Assembly (NCBI GenBank): GCA_022478985.1
Contig: JAKSZP010013325.1
Span: 84,649 to 148,648, forward strand
Source of the DNA: Massospora cicadina
Lineage: Eukaryota > Entomophthoromycota > Entomophthoromycetes > Entomophthorales > Entomophthoraceae
Direction: 5' to 3'
Length of the DNA stretch: 64,000 nt
In this document: one piece after another, positions 36,309 to 47,339 of the stretch
How the letters are laid out: every line of letters starts with the position of its first letter
How positions within the stretch are numbered: the first letter of the stretch is position 1
Made by a program: the position numbers and the translations under genes
Notes under the pieces: model-generated
What the model saw: only the letters and a program-made list of their open reading frames with translations
Database searches by the model: none
Told to the model about the DNA's origin: nothing

Positions 36309-36851
36309 TGTTATAAAGTCGGATGGTATCATTAGGATCTGCCATATTGTTCGTACAGGTTGAACCCATGAACAACAGACAGATGTGGAGATCGTCAGTC
36401 TTTCAGACACACTGGAAAATATACTAAAACTAGGAGCAATTGCCCCAATGACTCTTTATTTACTTTTTATAAATACAACAACCTTTCTCTGGTCTGCTCT
36501 CTCTACTATTAACAACCTCCTTCTCTCAACCACCCATCTCACTTATATATAGCAGCTTCATATGATTCCGCTCTCATAGCTTGGAATATTCTAGTCCGCC
36601 AATTATCCTCAATTTTGGGTTTTTATCTTTAGCTTTCTATAGTCCAAATTGTAGGCGATTTAATTCATATTTTCAAATGTCAACATCATCTTATCACTTT
36701 ATTTAAAGGCAAATAAATAATAAACATTTTGACCCAATATTATTCATCTTGAGGCACTCGAATAATTGTAACTAATATCATGTTTGACAAATTCTTTCAT
36801 TCCTCACTAGCTGTTCCAAGATTATTATCCAGTCATATTAGAATTGCGACA
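36309..36851 (-). repeat. 5' LTR of element F
   Basis: 543 bp, the partner of 30333-30886. In plus orientation it runs TGTTATAAAGTC to TTGCGACA. It is followed by the right target-site copy ATCGC (36852-36856). Confidence 0.9.
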
Positions 36852-36856
36852 ATCGC
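36852..36856. repeat. Target-site duplication of element F, right
   Basis: ATCGC, codons Ile-Ala of the LINE-A ORF2 reading that resumes with ATGTGG. It pairs with 30328-30332. Confidence 0.7.
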
Positions 36857-37255
36857 AATGTGGGTAATCCACATCATTGCTTTGGATGAGTTCAAGGGTA
36901 GTATACCAACCATTCGTGGGATAATCAGTAGATTCCACATTCACTTACTGGAACACTTCCAAGCCTAGCTTTATGGTACATGAAGCCATGGCAGCAAAGT
37001 CTTGTAGAGTCATGGTTCCCATTATGGTTTCTACACACGGACCCTATCCTTCACACCTGCTCCATAACAGGGGAAACCCCCTCATAGTAGTGTACTCAAC
37101 CCCGCACACCTGATGGTACCAGCTGGCAACAGGTGTAGCTCGTCTACTCTGGTGTTCCTAATTCAGATCCACTTTGACTTCCCCTATCCCCTTATGTATT
37201 TCAGTATTGCTCGTCACTCAGGTCATCTTACCTCAGTTGAATAAAAACAAATTAT
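36857..37255 (+). pseudogene. LINE-A copy 2 ORF2 C-terminus and 3' UTR, after element F
   Basis: The reading TIAMWVIHIIALDEFKGSIP then HLLEHFQA continues the ORF2 C-terminus interrupted at 30332. The minus-strand copy has AIAMCTIHTIVLDAI and HLVDHFQA. After about 37090 a 3' UTR shares CTGGCAACA and the A-rich end with the other copies. Confidence 0.85.
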
Positions 37256-39678
37256 AGATATTCGCCTCAGTGATACACCACTGGATAATAAGATAGGAAA
37301 GAGCGCCCAAACCAAATATTATCATATTGATATTAAGCTAAGGTGATTTTCCACGCGCAAACCTCAATTCTCCCTGCAAAAACCATATGTCTCCTATTTT
37401 ACCTTTCTATCTGCTGGCTTCCCTATGGCAAAAATGGAAAACACTTAATGGTGTTACCATTATCTCAGTTCATCTCTAAATAATGAAGCCCGATCTACTC
37501 CAACCCTGAACCTGGATTGTGGCTGAATCTCCTGCATTCCTGATCTACTTTTATCCTTGCACGTGGTATGCGCCTAAATCTCCTCATATGAAATATCCCT
37601 CTCTTATATTTATATAGTTCTTGATTCTAATGTGGTACTATTTAAAGCACCAAATATCTTAATAAAGTTATGCTTGATCAAACACTGTTTTGATAATTTA
37701 CTTTTGTTTAGTTTTACCAAAGTTTCTTTGCACTTTAAGCATTAATTTTGTCAATAAACTATCAGGGATTTGCCTGGGTGACGACGTTTTCTGCCAAGAG
37801 ATTGCCTTGCTCTGACTCGAGATTCTTGCCTGTTCACATGAACATAGATTTCCTCAATGACACCAATTCTGGCAATAGATTACTCTAAAAGAAATTAACT
37901 CCTGGGAGATTTCTCTTGCGCTACCAACTAATAATAATGTATCTTTCAAAGGACCTGCCCTTAAATTTCAACAAAAACCCAAAACTGTTGCTTGTTACAA
38001 AGTCCCTTATGAGGCTACCTGGTGAAGACATACCTTAATATTGAATAATACTAACAATAATAAGATGCGTGTACACCAAAGGGTCCGCACAAAATCTCAA
38101 GATACAGCATTATATAAGATGTATTCATAGACCCAGCCTTAGAAGAACTATTGGATGAAGTGGCCTATCACCGTGCCTGGCTCACAAGGTGCTTAAGTTT
38201 TCTAAACTCAAGGATCATTTATTAATTTGATTTCAGTCTACCAGAGGATTAGACAAAATTTTACTTAAATCAGACGTTAAGCTAGTCATTTAACCCTTAA
38301 ATTAGGACGTGAAGCTAAAATGCCATCTCCCTATATAGATTGTTATGTCAGTTTCCCACATCAGGGAGCATGTACAACAATTTCTGAAGTGAGCAGAAAA
38401 TATTTTTTCAAGGATGAAATTAGTTTGATCCAGCAAAGTGCCTCAGCGCCATCTCCAGTTCCCTTTATAAAAGAGTTTTGAGAAAAACTTGAGTTTACTA
38501 CAGATGATGAATTGGATGTTACTGATGCCAAAGTTTAAGAAAGCTTTAAGTCTAATTTTATGGATGAGCTGGAACCACCTTGATGAGCCAAATAGCTTTC
38601 CTGACACTTCTTACTGCTTTGACGCCAAAGTTGAAGTAAATAATCTGAATACCTTAGCGCCCTCTCTGTTCCTCTGCAATTATGCTCCTCACTATTATGG
38701 CACTAAATCAGTACTGCAATCTGAATAACTTGACGCTTTCAATGTCTCACGCGCTTAGCTTCTTTCTTCCATGACACAAAAACTGAAGCCAGCGAATCTC
38801 TACAATAAAGTCTAAAATTTAATTAAGGTGCTGTGCCAAAACCTCCCAAAGAGCCTAAAAAGCAATCAAACCTACTGACTGCCTCGCCACTCTGTTTATT
38901 ATGCTGAGGCTTCCAGCTGCTCACTTAATCTAGCCAAACCAAATTATTTGGCATTAAATATTTTGTTCAAGGCAACTAAAAAAACTCAACAGACCTTAAG
39001 TTATATGAGCCAAATGGCCTCAAAATAATTTAAACTCTTCTGCTACTTTTTTCATTTTTAAAATTTTAATTTATATTGTTATTTATTTTTTACCAAAAAT
39101 TAAGGATTTCCTGCTAACATCAGCAAATTAAAATTCTAATGAAAATTGAAACAATATAAGTCTTTTAAGAAGTTCCTCTCCTGACCAACTTTTTATTTAT
39201 CATAAAGCTTTGCTTTAGTTCTGTTACCCTTGATAGAGAAATTATCCATTACTCCACGATTTCCTATACCATGACTGATCCTGTCTCCTGATAATTTACA
39301 AACTGCTCAGCTGACATCTTGAATTTAAGATATGCCAAAATATAAAATCATTACCTTCATGTTGACTGGCCCAAACACCTCAAATTTTATCTTTTTCATT
39401 TTGACTCTTAATCTGGGTCAGTTCCTTTCAGAAACTTTGATATTTACGAAATTCAAGCTGAATTGTCAGCAAGTTACCAAAGCTTACACAGTAAATTCTG
39501 AAACCTAAACTTTGTATATACCTTAAGGATCTAGACATCTAGGCCAATTTCATCAATTTTAGATGCTTAATCACAGCTAGTTTTCTTCATTTTTATTTCT
39601 AAAACCAAACCACCTATACTAAACTTGATTTTTTGGCTTTAGCCCCTGTTATTAAGCCTTTCATTGTCTATATTAACT
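37256..39678. other. Unassigned degraded region, possible gag-like remnant
   Basis: No domain is certain. A pair of weak readings around 38480-38860 (TTDDELDVTDAKV, then a 79-codon frame 38489-38728, then PKPPKEPKKQ and CLLC) might be the end of a gag with a broken knuckle. An LTR-like AT-rich stretch (37260-37770) with CTTATATTTATATAG precedes it. The 39000-39678 part shows nothing I recognise. Confidence 0.3.
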
Positions 39679-40977
39679 TTTGTGGAAATTTTATATTAGC
39701 CAAATAGTCCATCTTGAGATTATTTTAGCTTTGGTCTAATAATCGTTGGTTATGTATTTATTTTAGCTTATCTATTAAGCTTTGAGATAAATTTTTTAAA
39801 TTGTGTTGTCTATTTGGCAATATAACTGGCAAATGTTTAATTGCAATTTACAGAGGATTGTATCTGATTATATTATGATTAAGATATCATTTTGAATTGT
39901 TACCAATATCATAGATATGTATAAGTCATCTTAAAATGAATATAACTCATGGGAAATCATTGGGTTTAGTAGCCAACATATTAGCTGATTTATATTCAAT
40001 TTAAAGTTGCTATACTTTGCGAAGATCAGCTGGAGTTTTTCTAATATGGAACATATATTATTTATTGTTGGCTAGAAAAGCCTAGATTATTGTGGTTGCA
40101 ACAAATACCCTAATTCATGTCCTCCATTACTATCGCCTAAAAAATTCCTTAATTCACATAATAGTAAACACCTTAGGCTGAGATAAACCCTGACATATAT
40201 TTTATATTCTATTATATATTGTTATTTAATACTTCTTGTTGAAGTTTAATCAGTTGTCTAAGTGTAGTAACTAACAGAGAGAGGTCAAATTCACTTGAAA
40301 CTTTACTTATTGTCAGAGTGATTCCAAAGTCACTTGTCTTAACCTTATTCACCATGCAGGGCCAAACTATTCAATAATTAAAACTTGACTAGGCTAGTTG
40401 TCTTCATACAACCAGCAAAGTCCATAGTTTATATTAGAGCTAGTTGGTAAGAAAACCTATTAATTGATGAAAAACCATGGTTTTTACATTTTGTGCTCAC
40501 TACAGAGGGTTAAGTCAAAAACATTTTAAGTATAATAACTCTGATTTCTAACTAATATGGATCCTAAAAGAAAAGAGAGGGAGAGATAAGTAACAGACCA
40601 CAAGGGAAATATAATTTTAGAGGCAGGTATGCTGGTAGATCCTTATTACATTCACATGTTGACCATTTGAGAAACAAAATGCTGTGACCATATATAAACC
40701 ATCTTTGGAACAAATCCAATTTAATTTGCCTGGAATTAGCAAGATCCTTATGAAAGGTTTTCAAATTTTGCTCATTGATAACCTTGATTGAAGATGTGGA
40801 TTATATCACCATACAATGATTCATGAAGAGCATTGAGGGCATTTCAAACATTTTCCTATATATTTAAATCTACCCTTTTGTGGGTATCTATGTACTATTG
40901 GTAATATTGGTTATTATAATTATCAAATATGTACAGTTGACTACCTGAAACATGTAATTTTTTCAATCCTGACAGCA
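39679..40977 (+). repeat. 5' LTR of element G
   Basis: About 1.3 kb, long for a Ty3 element. The start TTTTGTGGAAATTTTAT corresponds to TGTGTGGAAATTTTAT at 56874. The block TTGTCTATTTGGCAATATAAC (39807-39827) matches 56996-57013 joined to 63474 onward. Positions 39850-40350 align with 63490-64000. A probable PBS, TGGTGATTA, starts at 40980. A 66-codon minus-strand frame inside is not meaningful. Confidence 0.8.
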
Positions 40978-43000
40978 GGTGGTGATTAATGATCTGATTG
41001 CATATAAAAAGAATAGTAGTGTACAACAACAGGCGTTGATGCAACAATTGGACTTCAGCTTTCAAGTGAACTGCAATGGCTTGGAATCTGCGTTGCAGTG
41101 TGTTCAGCAGTCAAATACACAAGTAAATCTGGTGGCTGAGTTAAATACAAAACGATTTGGAATATTTAAATAGATTTTTGAACATCTTGGGTTCAATCAT
41201 TGGTGGAAACATGATGTGGATAAGCACTGCCATTTGGAAGAACCCATTATCACAAACTTCATCTCAAATCAGGCTGTGACTGAGTCAATTGTTGACGCCA
41301 ACACTGAAACCCAGACCATTAAGCTTTATTCGGTAAAGGAAAGACGGAAATTTATAATTACCATCAAAGATATGGAGAGAGCAATTTGAGAAACTTTTTA
41401 AGGAGGTGAGAACTGAATTGATAAACTTCATATTAAATTATATATAATTAATAACTATGCTTTTGAGTTAGTAACGCAATCTAATTAGACTCATTGAAGC
41501 TTAAAGCCAATAAGTTAAATTAGAAAATGTTCAAATATAAAAAGGAGAATCATCTTTTTGGGTTGGGCACCACTAAAGCTAAAAAATGGAAAGAGGATCA
41601 TAAGCTATATGATCATTTATTTGAGGTGAAGAAATGAGTGGCTTTGCCTACAGAAGAAAGTCAAAACCTTTAAAACAAGTCTTCAAGAGGAAAAAGGGAA
41701 AAATCTTCAACTTTGGGAAACAACTGAAAACGCTTGGATAGGGAAGAAAAAGTCTATAGATGAATGGATGGCCTCAAAGATTCTAAGTTTACCTTCTCTT
41801 AGGATGAGTACCGCAAGGCGGAGTTATTTGAGGAGGTTTTTTGTCTATTAAATTTAGAAAGTTGTGCCAAATATATGATCCAACCTTTATTGGAAATGCC
41901 CCTAACCATTATACCACTCACAGAAGTAACTCTAAAAGTGACTCCATCATGCTTCTAATTCCAATTAGAAAACTGCTCTCCTTATCATTGAAGTTTTCAA
42001 GAGCACTAAGTTGCCATTTTCCATCAGGACAATGCACCTGCTTTTTTCCGTTTATTTGTGATGACCATGTATGGTTTTAGCAATTGTTAAAAATCATTCA
42101 ACTTTATAAAACACTTTGATATCTCGTTACAAAACTAATTTACCCTTATCTTTACGGGAAAATTGGAGCTATAAGTATTGAAGGAAGAAATTCTGAATTG
42201 TTTGGGAGTTCATTTAAATGTCTTCTTGGAAGCAAAAATTTATGCGAATTCAGTTTAAGAAAGATGAAATGGTGGGTGCATTCGCTAATTAATTTTACTA
42301 GAACATATCCTTAGTGGAGCTAGTATAATGAAAGATTTAATGAAATAATTGCTATGCAAATCGCGTTGAGCCCTCACCTTGATTTGCACCAAATAGTGGC
42401 GACATCTCTCACTAGAAAATACACCATTTCCTGCATGGTAGAGTATCTGAAGGTGTTATCAGCGTCTGTAATGAACCAAATTGGACCTAGAAACAAAACA
42501 ATAAGTTATATAATAAAAAAGGTCAGGAAGATTCCCTGACAAATCCTAGATTAAGATAATTATGAAATTAAAGACAAGCAGTTTGAGGGATCTAGACCCC
42601 TAACTAGCCACGTTTGACTTGTAATAAGTGCAGCCAACCTGGAAAATTCGCCAATAATATCAGAAATAAAAAAATTAAAGGTGCATTTTAACCTAGCTTT
42701 AAATCAAGGAGAAGAAAAAACTTTCAAAGGGCAGGTAGAAGACCATGCAGTCTAGATGGGGACAGTCTAGAACCGCAAATGGTCAAGTTCCCTGAATAAA
42801 CCATATGAATGGGCAAGTAAGAACTTTTCTTTCAGACAATCCTGATTTAGATTCTCTTCAAGTATCTTACTAAGATGTAAACATATTACTAGATTAAAAT
42901 CGAAGGGAATTTCCTCCAAAATTGCGAAGGAGGTAGCTCTTATATGCCTAACAAATATTTGAGAAGAACAAAATTACTAAAGTTGAAACTGACCTATTTA
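40978..43000 (+). pseudogene. gag: gag of element G, decayed
   Basis: A 64-codon frame from the ATG at 40979 is Gln-rich and helix-prone (VQQQALMQQLDFSFQ), plausible for a Gag N-terminus. Capsid is poorly readable. At about 42608-42655 the reading RLTCNKCSQPGKFANNI is a nucleocapsid knuckle in which the His is Lys and the last Cys is lost. Many stops occur, so the limits are approximate. Confidence 0.5.
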
Positions 43001-43194
43001 ATGCCAAACTGAATGAAGTCAATTTATTGATTCCAATTAATACATTTAGAGAGACGTTCATAATATTTCAGCTCAATTGATCTACACCCTATATTTTGAA
43101 ATGAATCCTTCATACATGAAGTAAATAATAATCTATCTTATTTTTATAAGTGCACGTATATGGATATTTTAGTGAACTGAGGTCCGCATAAGTG

Positions 43195-43425
43195 CAAAAA
43201 CTCAATAGTGGAGCGTCAATTAATATTGTATCTACTAAATTAGTCAAGAGATTTAATGCCAAACTGGATTTGTAACATAGGAAGCAGTACAGGACAGCCA
43301 GTTCTGACTCTACTATTTCTTGCGGGGCCTATAGCGCTCTGCCACAATAGTTAGATCCTTGGTCAATTAGCGACAGTAATTTTTTCAGCCAACCAGAATT
43401 ACAACATTCTCATTAGCACTGACTT
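43195..43425 (+). pseudogene. pol: Protease of element G, 5' piece
   Basis: LNSGASINIVSTKLVKRF at about 43198-43252 is the active-site block with the Asp of D-S-G changed to Asn. YNILISTDF at about 43399-43425 is the second conserved block (usually L-I-G-T-D-F), and it is cut by the non-autonomous LTR element. The reading resumes at 45192 (MQKIVVKCDTEGDL). Confidence 0.75.
43421..43425. repeat. Target-site duplication of the 1.76-kb LTR element, left
   Basis: GACTT, identical to 45187-45191. These five bases are part of the Thr-Asp-Phe codons of the G protease. Confidence 0.9.
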
Positions 43426-43820
43426 TGTCATGGACTGAAAAAACCCCAGTTCTGACCGCTATATATTTAAATATTTCTTTTGGTGCACTGACAAGCAACA
43501 AAACTAGCAAACCAAGTTAGGAGAGGTACTTATGGTATCTGAAAAGCCCAACAATCACCTATTGTTGGTTGGTTATGCAAAGTCCTCTGGAGGAGTTGAA
43601 CTGCCCAAACCCACTCGAAAAAGCTCCCCAGCAAGGTTAAAGGCCCACAGGTAAGTGAGATATACTAATCCCAAATAAACTTTTATTTTATTCTGGACAT
43701 AAGTATGCCGTACTATCCATAACTCGTCCAGGGAGCCACCATCAATGCTCCTCAGGTAGGGAATGCTAGAGGAAGTAGCGAGAAAATTCTGAAGTAAACT
43801 TTGGAATGGGCGGCGCAACT

Positions 43821-43828
43821 TATAAATG
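43821..43828 (+). promoter_or_regulatory. TATA box in the left LTR
   Basis: CTTATAAATGCAGC. The equivalent in the right LTR is CTTATAAAGGCAGC at 44989-45002. Conservation of this core in both LTRs suggests the element promoter and a plus-strand transcript. Confidence 0.6.
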
Positions 43829-43943
43829 CAGCCCTTGGGGCTCACTCAAGTCATTTATTAGGCTCACACAAGCCTAATCTACAACTCAGGCAAGGCACAA
43901 CCCAGCGCCCAAAACGACCAAACCAAAAGCATAGAAAAGCAAT

Positions 43944-43978
43944 CTGACTCAGATTCAGAAAATCCAAATCTGAGTCAG
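43944..43978 (+). other. Perfect 12-bp hairpin near the LTR end
   Basis: CTGACTCAGATT, an 11-base loop, then AATCTGAGTCAG. In the right LTR the same place (about 45120-45155) keeps parts of both arms with mismatches. It would be in the transcript close to the LTR 3' end, so a role in 3' end formation or packaging is conceivable. Confidence 0.7.
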
Positions 43979-44025
43979 AATGCAATGAGCGAGACAAACT
44001 CAGTTTTTAAATCACCCCTGTTAGA

Positions 44026-44049
44026 GGGCCCCTCCCTAAAGAGGGGCCC
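44026..44049 (+). other. GC-rich hairpin just inside the left LTR
   Basis: GGGCCCCTC, loop CCTAAA, GAGGGGCCC: a perfect 9-bp stem, 15 bases after the left LTR ends. In retroviruses the leader after the PBS holds packaging and dimer signals, and this position fits. There is no second copy to test conservation. Confidence 0.7.
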
Positions 44050-44590
44050 CACAGCAGAAGGCCTCCATGATGAGGGCTTTCTGGGGCGAGTTACCTCAAT
44101 CCCCAGGAAAATTAGCCCAGATGCACTCTAAGCCCCTCATGAAAACAAATGGTGAGAGCAAATCAGGATTAGGCTGCAGGAGATTAGCTTACCTGACCTG
44201 AGTTCACACGCCCATCACTTGGCTGCGTTGTGCTCCCCTCCTGGACTCCTGTTGGTGATTGTCTTCCCATCCTCACCAGGAAGGCGCTTTCCCCAATAGA
44301 AGCATGAGTGGGGTTCATGGTACAGCATGGCTGGGCATCCAACCACTTTCCGGGCAGACAATCTATGGGTGAGGGATCTCTGCTGGGACAGGTCCCCTCA
44401 GTGCCACAGAATCCCTGATGAGTGGGAGGTCACACCAGGCAAATTAACTGATGGTCACTTCAAGTCCAGGGTTGGCCATAAGTCACCAGCTCCCATCAGT
44501 GCTGGTTCCTTGACAACCAGAACCAAGTGACCATTAATGTCAACCAAACTGGGGATCAGAGGTGTGCAGCATACAATGAAATCAGAATAA

Positions 44591-45186
44591 TGTCACGGAC
44601 CAGAAAAACCCCAGTTTCAACTGCCATTTACTTAAATATTCTTTTTGGTGCATTAACAAGCAACCAAACCGGCCAACTAAGTTGGGAGAGGTACTTACGG
44701 TACCTGGCAAGCCCAACAATCATCTATGACAGGTTGGTTATGCGAAGTCCTCTGGAGGAGTTGGACAGCCCCAACCTAATCAAAAAAGCTTTACAGCAGG
44801 GTAAAAGACCCACAGGTCAGTGAGGTATGCTAACCCTGAATTTACCTTTATTTTCTCTATTCTGGACATAAAAAGGCCATGCCATCCATAGCTCATCTGG
44901 GGAGCCACCACCAATTCTCCCCAGGTAGGGAATGCTATGGGAAATAGAGAGAGAATTCAAAAGGGAACTTTGTAATGGGCAGGAGCGCCTTATAAAGGCA
45001 GCCCTTAAGGGGCCTCACCCAAGTCATTATTTAGGCTTGCACATTCCATATATACAACTCAGGTGAGGTACAACTCAGAGCCCTAAAATGTCTAAACCAA
45101 AAGCACTATTAGAAAGATCTGTCTCAGATTTGAAAAATCTGAATATGAGTCAGAATGTAACAATCAAGACAAACTCAATCGCTACA
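44591..45186. repeat. Right LTR of the 1.76-kb element
   Basis: It starts TGTCACGGAC and ends GCTACA, followed by the target copy GACTT at 45187-45191. It is 596 bp. Differences from the left LTR are mostly transitions and small indels. Confidence 0.9.
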
Positions 45187-45191
45187 GACTT
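45187..45191. repeat. Target-site duplication of the 1.76-kb LTR element, right
   Basis: GACTT, pairs with 43421-43425. Element G reading continues after it. Confidence 0.9.
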
Positions 45192-45900
45192 ATGCAGAAA
45201 ATTGTGGTTAAATGTGACACTGAGGGAGACCTTGTTGTTCCAGGGCAGATTTTGCCGCTGATTTATAAACAATATTGGAAAGCAACCCTCAGCAAGAATA
45301 GTAATTTCATCAAAATGGTATTAAAGTATGTAATATTCTTTTTTGGTTACAAATTAATTAGTGAGAGTACATAAGTTATCCAAATATGTGAAAAAAACTG
45401 TTATATCCCAATACAAACTAAGGAGGATTTTATAATTCAGCTGTGAATGCAGAAAATTGTTGAAACTGGATGACCTTGGAATCATGGAGCTGTTATATGC
45501 AGAAGTATAAGCTCCTTGGCAGCAATTGAGGATTGAGCCTTTAGTAACCTAAGGGATTTTAATCTCTGGTCACGAGAAGATTTGAATCCTTTTGGCCAAT
45601 CTGGGAAATAATCTGATGAAGGTCAAACGGCACTAAGTAATTTGATTCGCCCAGTTGAATCCATTATTGGAAATTTGTTCCTTCCAGAAGTTTTGAGAAT
45701 TAGATGACTTAGCCGATTTAAGGAAACTGACAGAAGTAAACATCATTAGTTGGAAGAGATCAGTTAGTTGGATAATGGATGGCCAAAAGGATGAAGCTTT
45801 GGCCTTGTACAAGAAATATCGAGTTATTTTTGTGCAAGATGACCATGATCATGAGTGCATGAAGGATGTTTTGCATTAATTAATACAGGGAATGTTGGAC
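45192..45900 (+). pseudogene. pol: Protease end and linker domain of element G
   Basis: The first 60 codons are open (MQKIVVKCDTEGDLVVPGQ) and continue the protease. The linker at about 45490-45660 reads GILISGHEKI then ILLANLGNN then MKVKRH. It has the same layout as the F linker (HGEIKVLLADL) and lines up with motifs 3 and 4 of the dUTPase-like domain of A, but lacks the D-P-x-Y core. Then WIMDGQKDEALALYKKYRVIFVQDDHDHE leads into RT. Confidence 0.55.
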
Positions 45901-46590
45901 ATATTTGACTGAGATCTATATGGAGGTCTAGTGCAGCAGAGGCAGTTGTTGCTAAAGAGATCGAGAAGCTTTTAGATTATGGAAAGCTCACACCATCATC
46001 CATCCAATAACTAACCTATTCTGATTACAAAGTAAAAGTTGGATCAAATCAAGTTGTTATTGATTACCTTCAGTTGAACAAAATCATTAAAAGGACTCAT
46101 ATTCCATGCATAAAAATCTATTTATGTGCTAGATTTTTTAGTGGGAGCCAAGTTTTTCTCCGCTATGAATTTGATCTCCACTAAAGGCAGATAGATATGC
46201 CTATAGAGGATCAAGAGAAGTGTGCTATTATCACAGCACTGGGTCTGTATCAGCTGATGATGATGCCTCAAGGCTTGTGCAACGCCCGCAACGTTACAGG
46301 AGGCAATAAAAATACTTTCTTGATTTGAAGTTATCTTGTGTCTTTGTCTATCTGAACAATAATAATGTGTTTAGTCAAACGTTTGTGGATCATCTACATC
46401 ACTTTGAGGAAGTGTTCAAGTTTCTTTCTTTCATAAATCTCAAGTATAGATGGTAAAATTCCATTTTTTAACAAGAAAGAATGGAAAACATAGTATCATG
46501 ATTAACGCTGAGGGACTTAAGCCCCAAATCCAGATGGTAGAAGTGATAAAACGTATATTAGTCCCTAAGAGCATTCGCAATATCAAGTTT
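45901..46590 (+). pseudogene. pol: Reverse transcriptase of element G, decayed
   Basis: Blocks: VGSNQVVIDYLQLNKI at about 46030-46085, GAKFFSAMNLI at about 46144-46180, MPIEDQEKCAIITALGLYQ then MPQGLCNA near 46197-46283. The catalytic site VYLNNNNVFS at 46346-46375 has both Asp of YLDD changed to Asn by single G-to-A changes. Frameshifts separate the blocks. Confidence 0.8.
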
Positions 46591-47140
46591 TCCTTGTGTC
46601 AGTTATTGTTGCTGATTCATTAAAGATTTTGCGAAAAAGGCCAATACACTTTTCATTTTTTAGGATCAGAAAAAGGGATTCTTATGTAATGATGAGGTTC
46701 AAGCCGCACTCAATGAACTGAGGAGATCTTTAACATCAGGTCTAATTCTAAATTATCCATATTCTGAAAACCATTCATTATCCAGTTAGATGCTTTACTG
46801 ATAGTAATATGAGCAATTTAAGTAAGGTTGACGAAAATGGAGATGAACACCCTATGGATTATGTCAGCTAAACCTTATCAGAGACCAAAAGGAATTGCAT
46901 GGTTATAAAAAGAATGTCTTGAAGTTGCACATTCCTGCAAACAACTTTGAATCTACATAAACAGAATGTATTATAAAGTCATGAATGACCACTCCTCTCT
47001 CTAATGACTTCACAATCCAAAAGAATCAGAGGGTAGATTGGCATGATGGGCTTTGAAGTTGCAGGCCTATAACTTTGAGAAAGTTTTTCAAGAAGGAGAT
47101 AAAAATCAGAACGTCGATGGGCTATCAAATTACCAGCTAT
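46590..47140 (+). pseudogene. pol: RNase H of element G, decayed
   Basis: An early block reads KKGFLCNDEVQAALNELRRSLTSG (about 46670-46745). The late block RLA, amber, WALKLQAYNFEKVF, then KNQNVDGLSN lies at about 47032-47130. It is nearly word-for-word the element F block. The expected Asp-Ala-Asp region is lost. Confidence 0.7.
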
Positions 47141-47339
47141 CCTTGCTGTGCAAGATTATGCTGGTGACCTATTTAATCAAATGTTCCGAGGTGAGTTGAA
47201 GGATGAAACATCCAAAATTCATACAGTACTGAAAAGGGCCATGAAGAAAGATGGTATTTTTCGATGGTCAATTATTCAAATTAATGCATTACAAGAGTAT
47301 TTTGTTTCCAAAACCTTTTATAATGCACAGAAATAATTT

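Larger units (their letters stand above)
30333..36851 (-). mobile_element. Ty3/gypsy element F, complete, inserted in LINE-A copy 2
   Basis: A 6.5-kb element on the minus strand with ~545-bp LTRs at both ends, a PBS, gag, protease, a diverged dUTPase-like domain, RT, RNase H, integrase and a polypurine tract. The LTR ends are TGTTATAAA and CGACA in plus orientation. The LINE reading is resumed exactly after the element, which fixes the borders. By the RNase H and linker sequence, F is closer to element G than to A, C and E. Confidence 0.9.
25468..37255 (+). mobile_element. LINE-A copy 2, split by Ty3 element F
   Basis: The LINE sequence is 25468-30332 and 36857-37255, 5.26 kb when added, almost the length of the minus-strand copy (5273 bp). 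The 5' end AAGTTTTCTTTC matches the AACTTTTCTTTC start of that copy. The 3' end is the tail GAATAAAAACAAA near 37253. Element F occupies 30333-36851. I see no clear LINE target-site duplication, perhaps because it has decayed. Confidence 0.85.
43426..44011. repeat. Left LTR of the 1.76-kb element
   Basis: It starts TGTCATGGAC, and the TATA box TATAAATGC is at 43821. A perfect 12-bp hairpin stem (CTGACTCAGATT / AATCTGAGTCAG) lies at 43944-43978. It aligns with 44591-45186 along its whole length. Confidence 0.9.
43426..45186. mobile_element. Non-autonomous short LTR retrotransposon (TRIM-like), 1761 bp
   Basis: Two direct LTRs of 586 and 596 bp flank a 579-bp internal segment that encodes no gag or pol. 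The perfect 5-bp duplication GACTT proves retroviral-type insertion as a unit. It lies in the protease of element G. The internal segment has higher GC than its surroundings. I see no clear PBS or polypurine tract. Coding frames of 67 and 98 codons overlap in it but resemble nothing I know. It must borrow its enzymes from another LTR element. Confidence 0.9.

Noticed and set aside
25468..37255. Target-site duplication of LINE-A copy 2
   Set aside because: Sequences before 25468 and after 37255 share only loose A-rich similarity; I could not define a duplication.
44527..44823. A gene of the 1.76-kb LTR element
   Set aside because: The frame starts with GTG, runs into the right LTR, and has no recognisable domain; kept only as a finding.
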